DNA of 64,000 nt from positions 3,468,053 to 3,532,052 of the forward strand of contig CM055760.1 of the NCBI GenBank assembly GCA_029465975.1, written 5' to 3'. Position numbers and translations under genes: made by a program. This stretch comes from Dallia pectoralis (taxonomy: Eukaryota > Chordata > Actinopteri > Esociformes > Umbridae). Positions 50,601-60,035 of the stretch are shown here, piece by piece (position 1 is the stretch's first letter; the number at the start of each line of letters is the position of its first letter). The notes beneath the pieces are model-generated. The model had not been told where the DNA came from and searched no databases. It saw only the letters and a list, made by a program, of their open reading frames with translations.

Positions 50601-52354
50601 GCATATGAATAAGTGTTTACGTTCATGAGAGATTAACATTCAAGGGAGAAGTTTATCAAGATGTTTTACAACATTTTTACTAATCTCTGTTTTGCGTCTT
50701 GTAAAGAGTTAACTTTTTAAGAAAATTAAATACTGCTGTGCCCATTAGGCCCTAATGGACCACAGTTTTATTAAACTGTTTTAGCAATCGTGAAAAGCAT
50801 TAATTCAATTAATTTCTTATGAACAAACACATTTTGGGAACAATTGCAAACTGTGCCCACTGTCCAGCCCAGTCTGAAAACATGAATGAACAGAATGTGT
50901 ACCTCAGACTCATGTGTGGGTTGTGTACTTGAAATAGAATATCCAATAAAACATGTTCAAGTCCACCAATTCTGGCTTCTAAAGCATTTTACAGACCTCA
51001 AAGCGGACGAGACAACAATGGGATTTAGATCCATTTCTCTGCAAGACTAGTGTTTGTCTAACTCTGCACTAACTTTGTACTATGTGCCTATGTGAGACTA
51101 GTGTTTGTCTAACTCTGCACTATGTGCCTATGTGAGACTAGTGTTTGTCTAACTCTGCACTAACTTTGTACTATGTGCCTATGTGAGACTAGTGTTTGTC
51201 TAACTCTGCACTATGTGCCTATGTGAGACACGTGTTTGTCTAACTCTGTACTATGTGCCTATGTGAGACTAGTGTTTGTCTAACTCTGCACTATGTGCCT
51301 ATGTGAGACTAGTGTTTGTCTAACTCTGCACTATGTGCCTATGTGAGACTAGTGTTTGTCTAACTCTGTACTAACTCTGTACTATGTGAGACACGTGTTT
51401 GTCTAACTGTACTAACTCTGTACTATCTGAGACTAGTGTTTGTCTAACTCTGTACTAACTCTGTACTATGTGATACACGTGTTTGTCTAACTCTGCACTA
51501 ACTCTGTACTATGTGCCTATGTGCGACTAGTGTTTGTCTAACTCTGCAGTAACTCTGTACTATGTGAGACTAGTGTTTGTCTAACTCTGTACTAACTCTG
51601 TACTCTGTACTGTGCCTATGAATATATAACTGTATGTGTCTGCCCTACAGGTCCCAGCCACATGTCCCTCTATCTTAAACTCTGTACTAACTCTGTACTA
51701 ACTCTGTACTGTGCCTATATAACTGTATGTGTCTGCCCTACAGGTCCCAGTCACATGTCCCTTTATCTTAAACCCCACCAAGGTGCCACACTGTCCAGCT
51801 GGTCATTTGGTGATGGAACCCCCAAACTCGACCTGGCCGGAGAGTACTTCATATTCTACTCACATGGCCTGGATGCTCCTGTCTGGATCTTCTGGTTTGA
51901 AATTCAGGTACTGACTATAAGAATGAGGGGCATTCAAGAAGACAAAATTGGTTGGAAAAACAGCAAGATATTGAGAACTTATTTCGGTTGTAAAGACATT
52001 CTCATTTGGGTCCAATTAAACTTGTTTATTTCAAATATTTGTTAACTTCACACAAACGTGTACTTTTAAAACCCTTTCAGCCATTTGTGTTTATGACAAT
52101 CCTGAGAAATGTGTGTTTTTGTGTGCTGTATATTGTCTACGGTTGTGTGTTTAATGTGTAAATGCATTTCCCTCCAGCCTCCCAGTGAACACGGCCATGA
52201 AGACCCAGAGGGCATGATTTCAGTAGCCTTTTCAGCTCACTACTTCTTCGGAGAGGACCAGAGGACTCTACAGCTAAATAACATGCAAGACAGGTTCCCC
52301 AAGTGGGCCTTTACCTCTTCCTGGGTCTCCACCTATCACATGTACCGATACTGA
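27681..52354 (+). CDS. ermp1: Endoplasmic reticulum metallopeptidase 1 (M28 family), 16 coding exons, complete
   Basis: Exons: 27681-27946, 32416-32720, 36471-36598, 36811-36916, 37523-37669, 37906-37998, 41857-42069, 42837-42960, 43433-43529, 46449-46623, 46812-47002, 48716-48868, 49437-49639, 49966-50081, 51744-51907, 52178-52354. The sum is 2658 nt (885 aa; human 904) with consistent phases. A cytosolic N-terminus is followed by a membrane segment (about 49-72) and then a lumenal M28 zinc-peptidase domain. Metal and catalytic motifs are intact: NCHFDS (H182), ASDDA (D194), NGAEEN (E228/E229), NLEAAG (E255) and YHTKYDT (H331). Exons 7-12 encode a multi-pass membrane region and exons 13-16 a lumenal C-terminal domain ([34 protein letters not shown]). 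ERMP1 (Fxna) acts in the ER and is linked to follicle organisation and ER stress in mammals. The start ATG has G at -3 and +4. Exons 4 and 15 have duplicated splice sites. Confidence 0.95.
28617..28770. repeat. 17-bp minisatellite inside the Tc1 copy
   Basis: About nine copies of GACAGCAGGTCTGCATA, with AATA and GGATA variants. It sits in the first half of the transposase relic, where the family normally has a single such segment. Confidence 0.9.
29316..29985 (+). repeat. 48-bp minisatellite grown from the Tc1 transposase C-terminus
   Basis: About 14 copies of a 48-bp unit. In the ancestral transposase frame it reads [16 protein letters not shown]. The single-copy form of the same segment is present in the related element at the right edge (63945-63985). 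Units differ by a few substitutions; one has an extra codon near 29600. Confidence 0.95.
30592..32195 (-). mobile_element. Tc1-like transposon (inactive) with internal LINE-like insertion, ermp1 intron 1
   Basis: The left end CAGTGCATCAGTAAAGTATT and the right end, read as complement CAGCGCATCCGGAAAGTATT, are terminal inverted repeats flanked by TA. Transposase remnants run on the minus strand (for example CATGATGCTGTGGGGATG read in reverse near 30900). From about 31085 to 31720 the element is interrupted by unrelated repeat sequence resembling a fish LINE 3' region. The frame is destroyed. Confidence 0.8.
31085..31720. mobile_element. LINE-like fragment nested in a Tc1 copy
   Basis: The block has no counterpart in the Tc1 family around it. 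Segments such as CAAAATCAGATTCATTTG, GCAGTACAGTCTTTGTTGTG and GTGATGCCCAGAAAGTG resemble an interspersed repeat frequent in teleosts. Edges are approximate and the family was not determined. Confidence 0.45.
32721..36470 (+). other. ermp1 intron 2
   Basis: This is a 3.75-kb intron between the exon ending in NSPG and the exon beginning ASDDAVS. It contains the Tc1 fragment at 34358-34680. A degenerate duplicated segment lies around 36280-36360. No conserved nested gene was recognised. Confidence 0.7.
34358..34680 (+). mobile_element. Tc1-like transposon fragment in ermp1 intron 2
   Basis: Plus-strand segments AAGCCATGAAGTCCAAGGAA, CTTCCTACAACTGGCCACCC, AAAGGCCTTGGTC and CCATCTCTGCAGCACTCAAT follow the N-terminal (DNA-binding) half of a Tc1 transposase gene of the type common in salmonid-like fish. 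It is truncated at both ends, lacks the catalytic half and is frameshifted. Confidence 0.75.
36872..36992 (+). repeat. Tandem duplication of ermp1 exon 4 end and 5' splice site
   Basis: Two identical 55-bp copies (36872-36926 and 36938-36992) are separated by 11 bp, giving a 66-bp period. Each contains the last 45 bp of exon 4, the donor (CAGACAG/GTAGGTGG) and a few intron bases. The two donors are equivalent in sequence and the intervening 66 bp have no stop in the exon frame. Use of the second donor would add 22 residues, most of them a repeat of [14 protein letters not shown]. Confidence 0.97.
38271..38799. mobile_element. Palindromic MITE (Tc1/mariner type) in ermp1 intron 6
   Basis: The 529-bp element is bounded by TA and starts CAGTATCTCACAAAAG; its complement starts CAGTATCTGAGTACACCC. 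Long inverted arms of about 150-200 bp match each other (for example GTCCCCTCA/TGAGGGGAC and the ATATCTTTTCATGTGACAAC arm). There is no coding capacity. It is a non-autonomous foldback-type relative of Tc1. Confidence 0.8.
38800..40423 (+). other. ermp1 intron 6, part without recognised elements
   Basis: AT-rich intron sequence between the MITE and the foldback element. Nothing gene-like or repeat-like could be identified. Confidence 0.5.
40424..41315. mobile_element. Long foldback (inverted-repeat) element in ermp1 intron 6
   Basis: The left arm (about 40424-40780) and right arm (about 40945-41315) are inverted copies at high identity around a loop of about 165 bp. Outermost bases are ATACTATGGAGTTCCATTTG and its near complement. 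The arms carry a poly-A/T-rich inner region and the segment CCAATGGAGACCCGTCTTCT. Each arm yields the same short frame ([12 protein letters not shown]), a consequence of the inverted repeat. No transposase was found. Confidence 0.85.
43125..43365 (+). mobile_element. Possible Tc1-like 5' fragment in ermp1 intron 8
   Basis: Segments CAAAAGTATAAGCACCCCT and CATGGGCAAACTAAAGAGGT resemble the terminal region and the start of the transposase frame of another Tc1 family. No matching 3' end was found, so this is tentative. Confidence 0.35.
43870..43925 (+). repeat. Short 3' tail of an interspersed repeat
   Basis: CTACCTGGTTAAATAAAGGT followed by TAAATAAATA is a tail motif typical of fish retroposons. 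Only the tail is recognisable. Confidence 0.4.
44195..44340 (+). mobile_element. SINE-like repeat in ermp1 intron 9
   Basis: GGTTTGAATCC near 44239 is one mismatch from a pol III B box. The sequence continues as GTGCCAATTCATTATGCCTC, CTACCTAGCCTTCTCC and a TTCCTATTTTCC tail that reads as a SINE body. The head is degraded. Confidence 0.45.
44665..44694. repeat. (GT)n microsatellite
   Basis: About 15 GT dinucleotides in ermp1 intron 9. A shorter (CA)n tract is at about 44364-44383. Confidence 0.9.
44700..46448 (+). other. ermp1 intron 9, right part
   Basis: No exon is seen before the acceptor TCTGCAG at 46448. The reading frame opens upstream of that acceptor to 46314, but this part has no similarity to ERMP1 and is intron. 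Confidence 0.55.
47046..48573. repeat. 27-28-bp minisatellite in ermp1 intron 11
   Basis: More than 50 units of GGAGCACCTAGCTGATG followed by a variable TTGTTTATTA or TTTGTTTATTA tail. The array is preceded by three to four shorter units built on GAGCACCCGGCTGTTTCTTA. It begins about 45 bp after the exon 11 donor. Unit variants (CTG, CGG, CCCAG) recur in the same order, showing a block of about 300 bp repeated 600 bp apart. Confidence 0.97.
49190..49310. repeat. 21-bp short tandem array in ermp1 intron 12
   Basis: About six units built on TTAGCATGCTACTTAAG plus TCAG, with the last two diverged (GATAGC). It lies about 130 bp before the exon 13 acceptor. Confidence 0.9.
50082..51043 (+). other. 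ermp1 intron 14, left part
   Basis: AT-rich intron sequence without a recognised exon or mobile element, leading into the minisatellite before exon 15. Confidence 0.55.
51044..51635. repeat. Minisatellite in ermp1 intron 14, next to exon 15
   Basis: About 13 units of roughly 40-51 bp built from GAGACTAGTGTTTGTCTAAC, CTCTGCACTA and TATGTGCCTATGT, with a nested CTCTGTACTAA sub-repeat. The array runs into the acceptor region of exon 15, and its sub-repeat lies inside the duplicated acceptor segment that follows. Confidence 0.93.
51586..51771 (+). repeat. Tandem duplication of the ermp1 exon 15 acceptor and exon start
   Basis: Two copies with a 93-bp period each contain TGTCTGCCCTACAG (3' splice site) and the exon start that encodes [10 protein letters not shown]. 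Acceptors fall before 51651 and before 51744. Only the second copy continues into the conserved PHQGATLSS. The 93 bp between the acceptors are open in frame, so use of the first adds 31 residues. Confidence 0.95.
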
Positions 52355-53525
52355 CAGCTAGGCCTATCACCTGTAACGTTGCTGACAGCTAGGCCTATCA
52401 CATTTAACGTTGCTGACAGCTAGGCCTATCACATTTAACGTTGGTGACAGCTAGGCCTATCACATGTAACGTTGCTGACAGCTAGGCCTATCACATTTAA
52501 CGTTGCTGACAGCTAGGCCTATCACATGTAACGTTGGTGACAGCTAGGCCTATCACATGTAACGTTGCTGACAGCTAGGCCTATCCATTTAACGATACTG
52601 ACAGCTAGGCCTATCACATGTACCGATACTGACAGCTAGGCCTATCACGTTTTACGTTGCTGACAGCTAGGCCTATCACATGTACCGTTGCTGACAGCTA
52701 GGCCTATCACATGTACCGATACTGCCAGCTAGGCCTATCACAGGTAACGTTGCTGACAGCTAGGCCTATCACAGGTAACGTTGCTGACAGCTAGGCCTAT
52801 CACATTTAACGTTGCTGACAGCTAGGCCTATCACATTTAACGTTGCTGACAGCTAGGCCTATCACATTTAACGTTGCTGACTGCTAGGCCTATCACATTT
52901 AACGTTGCTGACAGCTAGGCCTATCACATTTAACGTTGCTGACAGCTAGGCCTATCACATTTAACGTTGCTGACAGCTAGGCCTATCACATTTTACGTTG
53001 CTGACAGCTAGGCCTATCACATTTAACGTTGCTGACAGCTAGGCCTATCACATTTACGTTGCTGACAGCTAGGCCTATCACATTTAACGTTGCTGACAGC
53101 TAGGCCTATCACATTTAACGTTGCTGACAGCTAGGCCTATCACATTTAACGTTGCTGACAGCTAGGCCTATCACATTTAACGTTGCTGACAGCTAGGCCT
53201 ATCACATTTAACGTTGCTGACAGCTAGGCCTATTACATTTAACGTTGCTGACAGCTAGGCCTGTCACATTTAACGTTGCTGACAGCTAGGCCCGTCACAT
53301 TTTACGTTGCTGACAGCTAGGCCCGTCACATTTTACGTTGCTGACAGCTAGGCCCGTCACATTTTACGTTGCTGACAGCTAGACCTATCACATGTAACGA
53401 TACTGACAGCTAGACCTATCACATGTAACGTTGCTGACAGCTAGGCCTATCACATGTAACGTTGCTGACAGCTAGGCCTATCACATGTAACGATACTGAC
53501 AGCTAGGCCTATCACATTTAGCGTT
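52340..53525 (+). repeat. 31-bp minisatellite starting on the ermp1 stop codon
   Basis: About 38 units with consensus around CACATTTAACGTTGCTGACA plus GCTAGGCCTAT. The first unit is the end of the ermp1 coding sequence itself: its CACATGTACCGATACTGA encodes HMYRY and the stop. Some later units retain the CACATGTACCGATACTG form. The array thus forms most of the ermp1 3' UTR. Confidence 0.97.
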
Positions 53526-53682
53526 ACTCAGTTAGGTTGTTCCATGAATTCGGTGCCTTTTAAGACCTGTGACTCGGTCAAAGTTATAAATAATTGTACC
53601 TACTTACAGCTCTGTTAGAAGTGTACACTGTTACTGGTCATTTTTAGATCACATGTCACATGTAAGTGCCTATTAAGTGCCA

Positions 53683-53688
53683 AATAAA
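53683..53688 (+). terminator. ermp1 polyadenylation signal
   Basis: AATAAA about 1.3 kb after the stop codon, following the minisatellite. It gives a plausible end for the ermp1 transcript near 53700-53710. Confidence 0.6.
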
Positions 53689-53709
53689 GCCACAGGTTTG
53701 AACACCCCA

Positions 53710-54945
53710 GGGATGAATGCCATAAACCCCCCTGTGACTGGCAGGCTTGTTGTCTTTAAATTGGAGGGACAATTGAATGCTAAAGGTTTGGGTTAATTTG
53801 TTGAGCTGCGTTACTCACCCCAACTCCGTACACTACCACAGAAAAAACCCTCAAATGGCCAAAAGGGAATCACCAGGTGGTTATCTGCTTTTACTTCATG
53901 AGTGAAGCTCCAACTACTAACTAACTGAAGTATAGTTTTACCATAATTTATGTGACAGTGTTTGACAGTTAAGTAAACTTTGAGAATTAAAATGTTTAAT
54001 ACAAAATGTTGCCATTTAACCTTAAATATCTGTCTTCTACTATGTATCAAATTCTAAAGACTATATTGGTAGGGAAATTTGAAGATAACAAAGGTTACTC
54101 ATTCTGTGGTAAAACCAAGCAATTCTGCCTGTTGTTTGTTTTTCCGTCCATTACAACATACTGAAACTAACGTCATATGATTCAGACAGACGGCAAATAA
54201 ACAGCAGGACGAGCATTTGCCCAGTTGCATTTTCAAGAGACCCCCAATCACTGTGTGAATAGATTGGTATTTACCAGAGCCGCTAAAGCCAAGCACCCCT
54301 GTTCATGTACAGTAGAACTAACAGACCGCTTTTTGGTCCACAGCTGCACTGTAGATTTCTTTACTTCTTTTTCTAGGTACGGTACATATTTTTTATACTC
54401 AGTTTTTTAACCTCTCACGGTTTCTGCCCTTGTTTCTATGGATGGTGTCGCATGTTTTCTACCTCCTGTCATATCTGCCAACAAGCGCGAGGTCAGAATC
54501 ATCACATCAGATAATAGTCCTGGGAAACACTAACTTTGGTTTCAGTTAAACTGCTGCAGGGCCTCCAATGACCTTTCTGTTATTTCCCGTTATTGCCTTT
54601 GCAGGACTAAACTTGGATTATTCACTGCTTCAGCTTTTACACTATAGGAAAGTCAAATAAGTCAACCTTGCAAGACAATTAACTGTCACTCTCTAGAAAG
54701 CCAATATGAAGGTGAAACTAACTGTTTTTGAGTTGCATATCATCAAAATGACTTGACTGTAAATCATGTAGCAAAGCAAGTAAATACCAATGGAATTATT
54801 AACTAACTAACTCGCTGACATTGTTTGGTTGTTTTTAAATCATTAGGTTAGCAAGGTAATTGTACATTAGTCACACATGTTTCTCCAATTCATCAACACC
54901 TCGTTCTTGTTTTTTATGGATCAGAAACGCTTCTATGGCTGAATC
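53710..54945. other. Intergenic, nothing recognised
   Basis: No exon, RNA gene or clear mobile element was found between the ermp1 polyadenylation signal and the large minisatellite. Confidence 0.5.
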
Positions 54946-54949
54946 TTAT

Positions 54950-56956
54950 GGTGACTGGGTGTTAAGTGAAACCCCTGACTGGGTGTTAAGTGAAACCCCC
55001 TGACTGGGTGTTAAGTGAGACCCCCTGACTGGGTGTTAAGTGAGACCCCCTGACTGGGTGTTAAGTGAACCCCTGACTGGGTGTTAAGTGAGACCCCCTG
55101 ACTGGGTGTTAAGTGAGACCCCCTGACTGGGTGTTAAGTGAGACCCCCTGACTGGGTGTTAAGTGAGACCCCTGACTGGGTGTTAAGTGAGACCCCTGAC
55201 TGGGTGTTAAGTGAGACCCCTGACTGGGTGTTAAGTGAGACCCCTGACTGGTGTTAAGTGAAACCCCTGACTGGGTGTTAAGTGAGACCCCTGACTGGGT
55301 GTTAAGTGAAACCCCTGACTGGGTGTTAAGTGAGACCCCCTGACTGGGTGTTAAGTGAGACCCCCTGACTGGGTGTTAAGTGAGACCCCCTGACTGGGTG
55401 TTAAGTGAGACCCCCTGACTGGGTGTTAAGTGAGACCCCCTGACTGGGTGTTAAGTGAGACCCCCTGACTGGGTGTTAAGTGAGACCCCTGACTGGGTGT
55501 TAAGTGAGACCCCCTGACTGGGTGTTAAGTGAAACCCCTGACTGGGTGTTAAGTGAGACTCCCTGACTGGGTGTTAAGTGAAACCCCTGACTGGGTGTTA
55601 AGTGAGACTCCCTGACTGGGTGTTAAGTGAACCCCCTGACTGGGTGTTAAGTGAGACCCCCTGACTGGGTGTTAAGTGAAACCCCTGACTGGGTGTTAAG
55701 TGAGACCCCTGACTGGGTGTTAAGTGAGACCCCCTGACTGGGTGTTAAGTGAAACCCCTGACTGGGTGTTAAGTGAAACCCCTGAATGGGTGTTAAGTGA
55801 AACCCCTGACTGGGTGTTAAGTGAGACCCCTGACTGAGTGTTAAGTGAGACCCCTGACTGGGTGTTAAGTGAGACCCCCTGACTGGGTGTTAAGTGAGAC
55901 CCCCTGACTGGGTGTTAAGTGAGACCCCTGACTGGGTGTTAAGTGAGACCCCTGACTGGGTGTTAAGTGAGACCCCCTGACTGGGTGTTAAGTGAGACCC
56001 CCTGACTGGGTGTTAAGTGAGACCCCCTGACTGGGTGTTAAGTGAGACCCCTGACTGGGTGTTAAGTGAGACCCCTGACTGGGTGTTAAGTGAGACTCCC
56101 TGACTGGGTGTTAAGTGAGACTCCCTGACTGGGTGTTAAGTGAGACTCCCTGACTGGGTGTTAAGTGAGACCCCTGACTGGGTGTTAGTGAGACCCCTGA
56201 CTGGGTGTTAAGTGAGACCCCTGACTGGGTGTTAAGTGAGACCCCTGACTGGGTGTTAAGTGAGACCCCTGACTGGGTGTTAAGTGAGACCCTGACTGGG
56301 TGTTAAGTGAGACCCCTGACTGGGTGTTAAGTGAGACCCCCTGACTGGGTGTTAAGTGAGACCCCCTGACTGGGTGTTAAGTGAGACCCCCTGACTGGGT
56401 GTTAAGTGAGACCCCCTGACTGGGTGTTAAGTGAGACCCCCTGACTGGGTGTTAAGTGAGACCCCCTGACTGGGTGTTAAGTGAGACCCCCTGACTGGGT
56501 GTTAAGTGAGACCCCCTGACTGGGTGTTAAGTGAGACCCCTGACTGGGTGTTAAGTGAGACCCCTGACTGGGTGTTAAGTGAGACCCCCTGACTGGGTGT
56601 TAAGTGAGACCCCCTGACTGGGTGTTAAGTGAGACCCCTGACTGAGTGTTAAGTGAGACCCCCTGACTGGGTGTTAAGTGAGACCCCCTGACTGGGTGTT
56701 AAGTGAGACCCCTGACTGGGTGTTAAGTGAGACCCCCTGACTGGGTGTTAAGTGAGACCCCTGACTGGGTGTTAAGTGAGACCCCTGACTGGGTGTTAAG
56801 TGAGACCCCTGACTGGGTGTTAAGTGAGACCCCCTGACTGGGTGTTAAGTGAGGCCCCCTGACTGGGTGTTAAGTGAGACCCCCTGACTGGGTGTTAAGT
56901 GAGGCCCCCTGACTGGGTGTTAAGTGAGACTCCCTGACTGAGTGTTAAGTGAATCC
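54950..56956. repeat. Large 25-26-bp minisatellite (about 80 copies, 2 kb)
   Basis: Units are built on GACTGGGTGTTAAGTGAGAC plus CCCCT. Variation is mainly the length of the C run (CCCC or CCCCC), GAAACC versus GAGACC, GAGACTCCC and GAGGCCCCC. The units are otherwise almost identical. It lies about 1.25 kb downstream of ermp1. The C-rich strand has regular C runs and the complement regular G runs. Confidence 0.98.
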
Positions 56957-58205
56957 GCTGGACATGCACATTGTATTTTACCATCCTGCAGAGTTTTCTC
57001 TGTAACCTAGTTCGGGTGAACTTGTTCAAGTGTTTCTTCCAGCTAATTATTAGAATCAAGTGTCCAGAAATTACAGTTGAAGAGAACCTACAGGATGTTA
57101 AGTCTCCAGAGATGTGGTTCTGGCAGCCATGTTGTGGAATTTGAAACTATTGTATTTTGGGACAGCTCCTTATGCAGCTATCTATGTAGCAGCTATTTAT
57201 GAAGTAGGAGTGCTAGTTGGAGACAATAATACAGATAGAGTTGACCTGGTCCTGTGTCAGCTCTCTTACTTACAAGTCTTATGGAGACACTGGCTCACTG
57301 TGTTATGGCTGTTCTGTGTTGGTAAAGTATTTTCTGAGCTTAGTGTTTTTCACTGATGGCTAAATGCTTTGCCTCTATGAGGTTGCTAATCGGTCGCTAT
57401 GCGTTGTTGGTGAACACCAACAAGTACTTGTGATTTGCGTTGTTAATTTGATCTTTAGATCTGATTTACACTGGTGTGGCCGTTTCATTTGTAGCGTCAG
57501 TTTCTAAGCCCCAAACATTTCAACTGATTAAAGCCTCCACCCTTTGATGTGAGTGGTATGTTCACATTTAATCTCTGATGTCCGTTGGTTGACCTAGTTG
57601 GCAAAATTACAACATTTAAATAGGAATACAAAGTGGAAAAACTGGGAGAAAAATTGGCGATTGATGGAAATGTACGTTCTTGAATGTGTGTACTGTGTAG
57701 GTTCCCAAATGTTTAGGTTGAGCCGGAGGGTTGTAAACAAGAGTACACATCGGTATGATTAAAGCGGCCAGCCTTATGTGGATAGAAATAAGGGCTTCCT
57801 CACTCCAGACCATATGCACATTCCTCTAAATATCACTGGTTCTAGCAAACCGTGTATTTTACGGGAATGTTTTATGCATTATAGTTTTCTCTAGAATCTT
57901 GTAAAGAGCTGATTTTGTCATATCAATGTTATGATGCGTCATTTCAGCATACTCTTAAATATGCATATGATGTGATGAACAGAAGTTGATGTCGTGTTTT
58001 CTTACTTCAACAGTGAAATGAAGGCTTGAGTATGTGCCTTAAGTCTTCAGATATGCACCACCGTTTAGTAAGGATTTATATCAGTTCCCTATATATGGTT
58101 TATTTTCTAAATGTTGCTATGTTATGGTAGCAGGGCTTATTCTATCTGATGGGTAAATGGAACTCAAAAAACAAACGTTCTAGAGCATTTCTGTAAAAAT
58201 ATGCA
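56957..58205. other. Intergenic, nothing recognised
   Basis: No feature could be supported between the 2-kb minisatellite and the MITE near 58.2 kb. Confidence 0.5.
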
Positions 58206-58610
58206 CCGTATAGTAGTCCATTAGTATTTGGACAGTGGCAAAGTTTTGTTTTGGCTCGGTACTTCAATATCCAGTACATTTGATTTGTAGTGACATAAGA
58301 TGTTAAAGTGCATACTATCAGCATTAATAGTAGGGTATTTGCATCAATATACTCCAAAATATATAGGAATTACAGTTAATTATTAGGGGACCCAAAGTAA
58401 TTGGATGAATAAACGTAATACTTGTTTGCATTTCCTTTGCCTTTTGTCAGGCCGATGTTTCTATTGAGCCCTTTACTGCAGTCGTCTTCATACCAAAACA
58501 TAACGAGCCCTCTACCTTATTCCATTATGAGTAGGTATGTTAAATATGTGTAACACTGTAAATTACAGAGCCAATACAACAACTTGTCATTGTCCAAATA
58601 CTGCAAATAG
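58205..58610. mobile_element. Non-autonomous DNA transposon (MITE-like)
   Basis: GTATTTGGACAGTGGCAAAG on the left and GTCATTGTCCAAATAC on the right form inverted ends. The body (TTGTTTTGGCTCGGTACT, GGGGACCCAAAGTAATTGGA) resembles a short DNA element common in teleosts. There is no coding capacity. Edges are approximate. Confidence 0.6.
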
Positions 58611-59068
58611 AATGCACTGTAGATATTATAATTAAAAAGCTGAATTGGTTGTGAAAAACAAACTTAAGCTTACTTTTCTTAATTATTAAGTTTAAACTAT
58701 CAATATTTTTTATGTAATTCCATTTCCCCAAAATGTATTAACGACTATTGGTGACTTTAATTGAGGTTAACTACACTAAACGTTTGTGTTCGATTATCTT
58801 GATTAATAATTTGAAATACTGATTTATGCCATTGTGTGTAGCTTAATCGATGTTGATGAATGTAAAAATGTTTTATGATTGTGTGTTGATGGAAATGACG
58901 TTTTATGTTGTCAATACTGTAAAAAAAATACTATTCTCTTATGCAGTAATTTTTCAAGAATTATTTGTTATGATTTTCTAACAAAAATTGAGGATCCAAT
59001 TACGTGTTAAAGCCATCTACAACATATTTACACAATTCTTTAAATTTGACAAAACACAATTGGATGAA

Positions 59069-60033
59069 TCATGCCTTCGGAATTGAGATATTCAAACCTC
59101 TACATTTCTTCATGTTTTGTTGTTTTATAGAATTCATTTAAATGATTACATGTATTTATTTTTGCCATAAACCTACACGCATTACATCAAAATGACAAAG
59201 CGTAAAAATGTCTTCAGAATTGTGCCATTTTTAATTAAAATAAATAACGAACAGATCTCTTGTGAATTCAAGTAATCAGACCTTTCATTCAGTACTTTGT
59301 AAAACTGCCGTTTTACAGCTTTGCGTGTTCAAGGATATATATCTACCTGTGCCCGTATGGATTTCAGTTGCTACCATGTTTACCTACTCAAGCTCAGTCC
59401 AATTGAATTGGAAGCAGCAGTAAACAATCTCCAGGTCACCATACAGGTGTTTGATTGGGTTCAGTTCTGTGCTTTGGTCGGGCCATTCTCAGACTTGTCC
59501 AGTAACCACTTTAGCATTGTCTTGGCTGTGTGCTTTGGGTTATTATCGTGCTCAAAGATGATTAGTTGACCCAATCCAAGATCCTGTGTGCCCTGGATCA
59601 GGTGTACAAGGTCCTCTGTATTATACTCTTCGTCCGTCCTTACCGGTCTTCCAGTTATAAGTAATTACATGTGTTTATGTAATCACTTATATGACCCCTC
59701 TGTCAGATCAAGGCCCTTAGTACCATGTGACTTAGTTTATCCGACAGCCAGCTCTAGGTGGATTCTTGGAGTTTCCATGTGTTCCCTTCCCCAGGTAACC
59801 CCACTATGCTATTAGCAATTCCCCTCCCAGAACTATGCCTTGACACACATCTGTCTACAAGATCTGCAGAGGGTTTTACTCGGAAGTGTGGTTCGTTAAG
59901 CACACTTTATCCTAAACATGTCCAATCCATTGAATTTGCCACAGGTGGACTCCAAACGAGTTCTGTACACAGAAAAGATTATCAAAGTACACAAGATGCC
60001 AAGTTCACTTTGAAGTGACTGCATGGATCTGAA
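59069..60033 (-). mobile_element. Degenerate Tc1-like transposon
   Basis: The left end ATGCCTTCGGAATTGAGATA and following segments CATGTTTTGTTGTTTTATAG, CATCAAAATGACAAAGCG, CAGTACTTTGT and GTCTTGGCTGTGTGCTTTGG follow a Tc1 family read opposite to its transposase. It stops at GATCTGAATA, where the next Tc1 copy begins. All frames are broken. Confidence 0.7.
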
Positions 60034-60035
60034 TA

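Noticed and set aside
47046..57000. Regularly repeated units that could be mistaken for CRISPR arrays
   Set aside because: Units are contiguous without unique spacers, and the context is a vertebrate gene; they are minisatellites.
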